Origin: a virus
DNA length: 64,000 bases
IMG/VR virus record: IMGVR_UViG_3300042387_001265
Location: 1-64,000 of that record
Reading direction: 5' to 3' (one strand)
The notes under the pieces were generated by a model. It saw nothing but the letters and a program-made list of their open reading frames with translations, did not search any database and was not told where the DNA came from. Made by a program: the position numbers and the translations under genes. How positions within the stretch are numbered: position 1 is the stretch's first letter; each line of letters begins with the position of its first letter. This document shows positions 36,640-43,400 of the stretch, piece by piece.

Positions 36640-38061
36640 ATGTCATTTATTGTCAGAGATTTGGTTCAAATGGGAACCGCTACAACAGGTAACAATGATT
36701 TATTATTGTTTCCTACCTCTACATCCAAGTATAGAACTTTAAATGCTTCTGATGCTAATAACAAAGTTCATTATTTCGTTACTAGTGGATCGCGTTGGGA
36801 AGTTGGAATAGGTACCATTCAAGTAAGTTCACCAGACATTTATTCAAACGTGCAGTTTACCATAACCAGAGATGAAATTTCGGATTCTCAAGATAATGGT
36901 AGAAAAATTAATTTTCCAGCTGGCGTTAAAAATGTTACAATAACTTTTCCTGCAGAACTTGTTCCGGGAACCATACCTACTTCAGATGATGCATCAACCA
37001 CGAATAATTTAATTTCATGGCGTGGTCTAGAGAGGGAATTGAGACAGGGTGTTATAAGAGGTACGCCATTTGATAATGGTGGCGTTGGCGGTATAGTATC
37101 AACTTATTCGTTAATTTATACAACTTCTCAAGCTTATCGTGGTGGTGTTCTTGCACCTAATGGTGATATTCACTTTGTTCCAGGTTTCGCAAATAGGGGT
37201 CAAAAAGTATCTGCATCTGGTGTTGTATCGACTTATTCGTTAGTTTATACTACTGCTGGTGTTGATGGTCAAGGTGCATACTGGGGTGGTGTTCTTGCAC
37301 CAAATGGCGACATCCATTTTATTCCTCATGATGCAAATAGAGGGCAAAAAATATCCGCATCGGGTGTTGTATCAACGTATTCTTTAGTTTATTCACTCAC
37401 ATCTGGTTATCTGGGTGGTGTTCTTGCACCAAATGGTGATGTTCATTTTGTGCCTTTTAATGCTGAGAGAGGTCAAAAAATATCTGCTGCTGGCGTTGTA
37501 TCAACATATTCATTAGTATACACTAGAACCGTTGCTTATGCAGGTGGCGTTCTTGCACCCAATGGTGACATACATTTTGTTCCTTCATTTGCTGAGAGAG
37601 GTCAAAAAATATCCTCTGCTGGTGTTGTTTCAACTTATTCATTAGTTTATACAACGGCAAATGCTGCATTTTTTGGAGGCGTTCTTGCACAGAATGGTGA
37701 TATTCATTTTGTTCCTTATCGTGCCAACAGAGGGCAAAAAATATCCTCTGCTGGTGTCGTATCAACATATTCTTTAGTTTATACTACTGGTGCGGCTTAT
37801 TCTGGCGGTGTTCTTGCACCTAATGGTGATATTCATTTTATTCGTTTTAGTGCAATCGTAGGACAAAAAGTGTCTGCTGATGGCGTTGTAACAACTTATT
37901 CTCTAATTACTACTGGAACTCAGCTACATTATGGAGGCGTTCTTGCACAGAATGGTGATATTCATTTTGCTCCTTTTTCTGGAAACATAGGACAGAAGAT
38001 TTCAACGGGCATAAATATATCGCCAGGTCGAGTTTTATCGCCATTTTTTAACAAATATTAA
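36640..38061 (+). CDS. Tail fibre/receptor protein with one predicted 7-bladed beta-propeller (P7)
   Basis: The 473-residue product has the fibre module intact: RWEVGIGTIQV leads directly to ITRDEISDSQDNGRKINFPA, then SWRGLERELRQGV. Only the C-terminal propeller is present (residues 152-455, seven repeats), followed by LSPFFNKY. Compared with the two preceding genes, it lacks the first, inserted propeller. One blade (37276-37382) is almost identical in DNA to a blade of the 27304 gene. It is the last of four propeller genes and is followed by the glycosyltransferase fusion. Confidence 0.72.
   Translation: MSFIVRDLVQMGTATTGNNDLLLFPTSTSKYRTLNASDANNKVHYFVTSGSRWEVGIGTIQVSSPDIYSNVQFTITRDEISDSQDNGRKINFPAGVKNVTITFPAELVPGTIPTSDDASTTNNLISWRGLERELRQGVIRGTPFDNGGVGGIVSTYSLIYTTSQAYRGGVLAPNGDIHFVPGFANRGQKVSASGVVSTYSLVYTTAGVDGQGAYWGGVLAPNGDIHFIPHDANRGQKISASGVVSTYSLVYSLTSGYLGGVLAPNGDVHFVPFNAERGQKISAAGVVSTYSLVYTRTVAYAGGVLAPNGDIHFVPSFAERGQKISSAGVVSTYSLVYTTANAAFFGGVLAQNGDIHFVPYRANRGQKISSAGVVSTYSLVYTTGAAYSGGVLAPNGDIHFIRFSAIVGQKVSADGVVTTYSLITTGTQLHYGGVLAQNGDIHFAPFSGNIGQKISTGINISPGRVLSPFFNKY
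37093..38004 (+). repeat. Propeller block P7: seven repeats
   Basis: Seven highly regular units from IVSTYSLIY to GQKIST, without a closing STYSL strand. Confidence 0.75.
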
Positions 38062-38081
38062 TTTTTTAACGTGAGGAAATT

Positions 38082-39428
38082 ATGTATAATCGAGACAAAA
38101 TCATTAACACAATGAAAGAGATTTATAGTGAATCTAAAACAATCAAACCGTATGTTGTAATTGCACAGCCGCGAAGAGACTTAAAAGAAACACCTGCACA
38201 AAATTTTGACGGTTATGAGGGTCTTCATATTGATTTGATGGGATTCTCTCACGGTTTCTGCAACATTGGCGGTGAAAAAGTTGACGTTGCACGAAACTAT
38301 CTTATTGAACAAGCATTAGAGAGCGGTGCTAAGTATCTTTTGTTTGTTGGCGAAGATACTGTACTTCCTTATGATGGCTTTAAAAAGCTTATGAAAACTG
38401 CTGAAGAGAATCCTGGAGCAGTTGTTACAGGAGTTTATTATATTAAATGCTCCGATGCTATGATTATGGTTCGTGAAGAAGATTGGATTACTATTCCTAA
38501 TGTTGATCCCGGTCAAGTCATTGAAGCGTGGCAAACTGGTATGGATGTTATGTTAGTTCCGATTGATTTGCTCAAGCAAATGAAAGAAGAAGAACCAGAA
38601 CTTCCTTTCTGTTGTATTGGTAATAACATCAACGACGAAATTCCATTTATCGGTGAAGATAACTTCTTTGTGCATCGTCTACACAAGAGAGGAACAAAGC
38701 TTCTTGTAAATACAGATGTTCAATGTCTACATATGGACTTAGCAACAGGCATGTATACAGCACATCCTTCCGTTGATTTAACAAAATATTATACAAATAT
38801 TAAACCAACTCGTCCACTAACATTGGATGATAAAGAGTTTATTGACCGTCGTTGGATTGATAGATTGCCGGATGGCACAAGTTACAAATCTTTCATTCAA
38901 AGTAAATTGGATAAAAAAGAACCAATCCGTTTCAATATGGGTTCTGGCGGTGACAAGATTCCAGGATATCTGAGTGTTGATAAAAACAATAAAGATGCCG
39001 ACATTAAAGTAGATGTTTTAAAAATGGATTTACCAGAAAATGTTACAGACGAAATTCTTGCAAGTCATTTAATTGAACATTTGCCACAACATCGTGCGCC
39101 AGAGATTCTGCAAAAATGGCACAAAACATTAAAACCTTCCGGTAAACTTGTTTTAGAAACTCCGAATTTTGATGAAATGTGTAGAGATTATATTCAATCA
39201 AAAGATGAGGTTGAAAAAAGAACTTTGATGACATGTATTTTTGGTGCTGCGGCAGAAGAAGAATCTGCTGAGACACGGGAAAAAGGTGCGTTATATCCAC
39301 ATCTTTGGGGTTACACACCACAATCACTTACTGATTTGTGTAAAGTAATTGGATTTAAAGACATTAAAATATTGCAACCAATAGGAAAGCATCCAGGTAA
39401 AAATTTCAGATTGGAAGCTGTTAAATAA
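38082..39428 (+). CDS. Fused glycosyltransferase-methyltransferase
   Basis: The 448-residue product has two parts. Residues about 20-270 look like a GT-A-type glycosyltransferase: YVVIAQPRRDL, VDVARNYLIEQALESGAKYL, LFVGEDTVLPYDGFKKLM (acidic metal-site candidate) and VVTGVYYIK. Residues about 285-448 look like a class I SAM-dependent methyltransferase: FNMGSGGDKIPGYLSVDKN (motif I), IKVDVLKMDLPENV, ILASHLIEHLPQ, WHKTLKPSGKLVLETPN. It has a good ribosome-binding site (GAGGAA). Such enzymes could add and methylate a sugar on fibres, capsid or host envelope; the substrate is unknown. Its place directly after the fibre genes suggests a virion or receptor glycan target, as inference. Confidence 0.7.
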   Translation: MYNRDKIINTMKEIYSESKTIKPYVVIAQPRRDLKETPAQNFDGYEGLHIDLMGFSHGFCNIGGEKVDVARNYLIEQALESGAKYLLFVGEDTVLPYDGFKKLMKTAEENPGAVVTGVYYIKCSDAMIMVREEDWITIPNVDPGQVIEAWQTGMDVMLVPIDLLKQMKEEEPELPFCCIGNNINDEIPFIGEDNFFVHRLHKRGTKLLVNTDVQCLHMDLATGMYTAHPSVDLTKYYTNIKPTRPLTLDDKEFIDRRWIDRLPDGTSYKSFIQSKLDKKEPIRFNMGSGGDKIPGYLSVDKNNKDADIKVDVLKMDLPENVTDEILASHLIEHLPQHRAPEILQKWHKTLKPSGKLVLETPNFDEMCRDYIQSKDEVEKRTLMTCIFGAAAEEESAETREKGALYPHLWGYTPQSLTDLCKVIGFKDIKILQPIGKHPGKNFRLEAVK

Positions 39429-39694
39429 TGATTCTAAAGAAAGAACATGCCAACAAACTAGTTAATGTTGTGAATTGTGTTCACATAATCATAGAACATG
39501 GGGAATTCTCTGAAGGTGATGCCCTAATACTGTTTAACAATAGTGAAGAGTTTCTAACAATACATAGTAACATTTTCAATACATATCGTTCTGGTGTTGC
39601 AAAGAAATGTACCCTGATTGAATTCCCCCCAAGATGTCTAATGAATGCTGTTTTTGTAGATGACGAAACCGTAGTTTTTGCTAAAGGAATATAA
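39428..39694 (+). CDS. Small protein of unknown function
   Basis: An 88-residue product starting at the ATG that overlaps the previous stop by one base. It contains VVNCVHIIIEHGEFSEGDAL and two Cys-containing segments (KKCTLIEFPPRCLMN). No domain is recognised. Short strand-helix alternation and translational coupling suggest a real gene. Confidence 0.5.
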   Translation: MILKKEHANKLVNVVNCVHIIIEHGEFSEGDALILFNNSEEFLTIHSNIFNTYRSGVAKKCTLIEFPPRCLMNAVFVDDETVVFAKGI

Positions 39695-39802
39695 ATGAGT
39701 GGAATACTAATGACGCTTTTTACACGAACAGTAGTCACTGTTAATCCAATTTTAGCGTCTATATCAGCCGCGCCTTCTGGACAATTACCTTTAGGAAGTT
39801 AA
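39695..39802 (+). CDS. Very small hydrophobic ORF
   Basis: A 35-codon ORF begins directly after the previous stop (TAAATG). The product begins MSGILMTLFTRTVVTVNP and ends SGQLPLGS, with one hydrophobic stretch. It fills an otherwise empty gap, and its reading frame is uninterrupted up to the hairpin at 39808. There is no clear ribosome-binding site, so it may depend on coupling. It may not be a real gene. Confidence 0.35.
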   Translation: MSGILMTLFTRTVVTVNPILASISAAPSGQLPLGS

Positions 39803-39807
39803 CCAGT

Positions 39808-39852
39808 TTAATTCCCCTTTTGACTAAATAGTACATTAAAAAGGGGAATTAA
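39808..39852 (+). promoter_or_regulatory. Hairpin covering a ribosome-binding site, with a late promoter in its loop
   Basis: Perfect 14-base inverted arms (39808-39821 and 39839-39852) enclose a 17-base loop. The right arm holds AAGGGGA, the ribosome-binding site of the TTG-start gene at 39854. The loop holds CTAAATA (39824-39830), a late-promoter motif that would start RNA near 39836, after the left arm. T4 genes e and soc use this arrangement: read-through RNA is folded and silent, while late RNA is open. The right arm is not followed by a U-run, which argues against a simple terminator. Confidence 0.6.
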
Positions 39853-39853
39853 C

Positions 39854-40189
39854 TTGGCTGCTTATCTAGAACTAACGATTGAACAGGGTGCAAATCTAAC
39901 ATCCATAGTCACAGTCAATGACGCACAAGGAGATGCGGTTAATCTTTCAACTTATACCGCATCATCCCAATTACGCAAATCTTATTATTCTTCATCCGCT
40001 AATACTCTTAGTGCGATTGTTACGGGCAATTCCAATGGACAAATAACATTGTCAATGACTGCCGCAAACACTGCTGTATTGACACCAGGAAGATATGTAT
40101 ATGACTTGGTAATCACAAATTCAGTAGATAATTCTAAGACTAGAGTGATTGAGGGAATTGCGATTGTATTGCCTTCGGTAACGAGGTAA
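39854..40189 (+). CDS. Small beta-rich structural protein (Ig-like), TTG start
   Basis: The 111-residue product starts at TTG (no ATG is available) just after the hairpin. The sequence LELTIEQGANLTSIVTVNDA, ASSQLRKSYYSS, GQITLSMTAANTAVLTPGRY and VYDLVITNS matches a widespread small phage beta-sandwich protein found in tail operons, resembling baseplate upper-protein (BppU-type) N-domains. It may bridge fibres and baseplate. It is the first of three genes that end with the large composite fibre; its ribosome-binding site is inside a strong hairpin. Confidence 0.65.
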   Translation: MAAYLELTIEQGANLTSIVTVNDAQGDAVNLSTYTASSQLRKSYYSSSANTLSAIVTGNSNGQITLSMTAANTAVLTPGRYVYDLVITNSVDNSKTRVIEGIAIVLPSVTR

Positions 40190-40192
40190 ATT

Positions 40193-40447
40193 ATGTCATT
40201 AGATTTAGGTTCGGTTTCTCTTAGAAATAATACTCTCGGTACGATTACGGTTCAACAACCAAATCGTACTACGCTCACTTCTCCAGACTTTAAACCAAAA
40301 CCGAATATCTCATTATCAGAAATAAATGATGTGTCAACCGTTGGCGTTGAAGATGGAAGATTCTTAGCTTTCAACTCAGCAAATAATCGTTACGAATTTG
40401 AAATTCCTATTGCTGTTATTGAGAAGGTTGACGGAGGCCAATTCTAA
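40193..40447 (+). CDS. Small structural-type protein preceding the large fibre
   Basis: An 84-residue product starting 3 bases after the previous stop. It contains LGSVSLRNNTLGTITVQQPN, LSEINDVSTVGVEDGRFLAF and a closing FEIPIAVIEKVDGGQF. The segment INDV ... DGRFLAFNSANNRYEF resembles fibre segments where a value is displayed on a beta turn, common in phage fibre accessory proteins. Function unknown; likely a fibre or adaptor component given its position. Confidence 0.55.
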   Translation: MSLDLGSVSLRNNTLGTITVQQPNRTTLTSPDFKPKPNISLSEINDVSTVGVEDGRFLAFNSANNRYEFEIPIAVIEKVDGGQF

Positions 40448-40450
40448 AAT

Positions 40451-43400
40451 ATGGCAAATACACCCATTCAAATAAAAAGATCATTAGTAACAAATACACC
40501 AGCATCTTTAAATGTTGGTGAACCCGCATATTCTTATTCAAGTAACACCCTATTCATAGGAAGCCCAAACGGAACAGGAACGATTCCAATTGGTGGATAT
40601 GATACATATCTTCGTTCAATTAATTCATTAGACCGTGCTAACTCCGCATTCGAGGCTGCAAACAGCACACTCACTGGGATTACTGCATCATTTATAAAAG
40701 CCAATGCTGCATACGATCATGCCAATGCATCTTATCAATCACAAAATGCAACTGGTCAATATGCAAATTCTGCATTTACAGTGGCAAACGGTGCATTCAT
40801 ACATGCCAATTCAAGTTTTATAAAAACCAATGCATCATTTAATCATGCGAACTCTTCATATGAGTCTCAAAATGCCACAGGACAATATGCCAATGCTGCG
40901 TTAATTCATGCGAATTCTTCATTTAATTTTGCAAACACCGTAAATGTATTTTCGTATTCAGCATATCATCATGCTAATTCTGGATTTATTCAAGCAAATT
41001 CAGCATTTATTCATGTAAACTCTTCGTTTAATTTTGCAAATGGTGTTTCAATTGCAGCTAATACGCCATCGAACGTGGCAAACTCTGCTGCAATTTATGC
41101 TAACGGTGCATTTGTTGCTGCAAATATTGCCGATAGTAAGGCAATTAGTGCAGGTGCATATGCAAACTCTGCTTTTGCACAATCAAATGTAGCACTAATA
41201 CAAGCAAACTCTGCATTTGTCCATGCGAACTCTTCATATGAGTCTCAAAATGCCACAGGAGAATATGCTAATGCTGCATTTACAGTAGCAAACGGTGCAT
41301 TCATTCACGCAAATTCTGGTTTTATTCATGCGAATGCAGCATATCAATCTCAGAATGCGACGGGTCAATATTCTAATGCTGCATTTGTTCATGCAAATAG
41401 TGCATATCAATCTCAGAATGCAACAGGTCAATATGCCAACAGTGCATTTATACATGCAAATTCTGCATTTATAAAAACAAATTCTGCTTTTGACCATGCT
41501 AATTCAGCTTTTGCACAATCCAATGTTGCATTAACACAAGCCAATGCATCATTTGATTATGCGAACTCAACATTTATTTTTGCAAATGGTGTTTCAATTG
41601 CAGCAAACACACCATCACATGTAGCCAATTCTGCTAGTGTATATGCCAACTCTGCATTCAATTCTGCAAACATATCAGATAGTAAAGCAGTATCAGCCGG
41701 TTCTTATGCGAATTCTGCATTCATACATGCTAATTCTGCATTTATTTTTGCAAATGGTGTTTCAATTGCAGCCAACACACCATCACATGTAGCGAACTCT
41801 GCTAGTGTATATGCCAATAGTGCTTTTGTTGCTGCTAATATTGCCAAACAAGATTCACTGTCTGCTGGTTCATATGCAAACTCAGCATTTATACGTGCTA
41901 ATTCTGCATTTAATTTTGCCAATGGTGCTGCAATTGCAGCCAACACACCATCACATGTAGCAAACTCTGCTGCCATATATGCTAATGGAGCATTTGTAAG
42001 AGCAAATACACCCTCGCATGTAGCAAACTCTGCTGCCATATATGCTAATGGAGCATTTATTGCAGCAAACATATCAAATAGTAAAGCAGTATCAGCCGGT
42101 TCTTATGCAAATTCTGCATTCATACATGCTAATTCTGCATTTGAGCATTCCAATTCTGGATTTATTCAAGCGAACTCTGCATTCATACATGCCAATTCTG
42201 CTTATCAATCACAGAATGCAACTGGTCAATATGCTAATGCTGCATTTGTAAGAGCAAACAATTCACTGAATGCGAATCTTGGTGGTATAATTACAGCTAA
42301 TGTTACAATCAATGCTAATCTAACAACGCAAAATGTTTTTGTTGGTTCTTACATTGACCTAAACACAGCACCAAGTATTCCTGCAATAAATGAAGGTCGT
42401 TTATTTTATGATAATTATGAAAAATCGGTTGCGTTCTATGGTGATTCTGGTGAAACGATTCAAATAGGACAAAGTTTTATTCGTGTTTGGAACAATACAG
42501 GTTCTACAGTCAACAAAGGTAAAGTTGTAAGAATTGGTAACGATGTATCAACAAATGGTTTTCCTTCCATTATACTTTCATCTGCTGATACAGCACAAAA
42601 TGCAGAAGCAATTGGCTTCACAATCGCACCAATTGCAAACAATTCATATGGATATGTTTTAGCCACTGGTGAAATTCATGACATTAACACTTCGTTGTTT
42701 AATTCTGGTCAAGAATTATTTCTATCAACAACTCCTGGGGATTATCAAACTACACCACCTGCACCACCAAATGTTCCTATTGCTGTAGGTTATATTCTAA
42801 CTTCTGATGTATCTAGTGGTTCTATTCTTGTCAATATTCATTTGATGGAAGGCAAGAACAAATCAAATGGCGCTATTCTGTTTGGTCGAAATGGTGCAAT
42901 TGATCAGGACCCAACTAAACTATATTGGGATTATGTTAATGATCGTTTAGGTATTGATACAGACAGCCCACAAGCAAATCTACATGTTGCTGGTGATGGT
43001 TTGTTTACAGGTAATCTTACTATTACAGGAAATCTTGTAATTAGCAATGCTCAAACAATTACTACAGACCAACTATTTGTTGGTGGTAACAATGTAATTT
43101 TGAGTGCAAATGTTACTGGTGAACCTTCACTCAATGCTGCAATCATTGTCAATCGTGGCACATCACCTAATGCATATATTCTTTGGGATGAAACTGTTAA
43201 TGAATGGTTAGCATACGAAGGCACTGGTGCAGCTGGCCATATTCTTCTTGCAAATAAAACTGCCAACTCATGGGCAGTATATAACACTTTCGAAGCATAT
43301 GAAAAAGAGTTTTATCCTATTGGTGCAAATCTTGCCAACAGTACAAACGAACAAGCTAAAGCAGGATTTGCAACTGCCAATATTGCAGAAAATTTAGCAA

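Noticed and set aside
27304-38061. Diversity-generating retroelement acting on the repeated fibre genes
   Set aside because: No reverse transcriptase, template repeat or adenine-biased variable region was found in the window; variation among blades is spread over codons and fits duplication and recombination.
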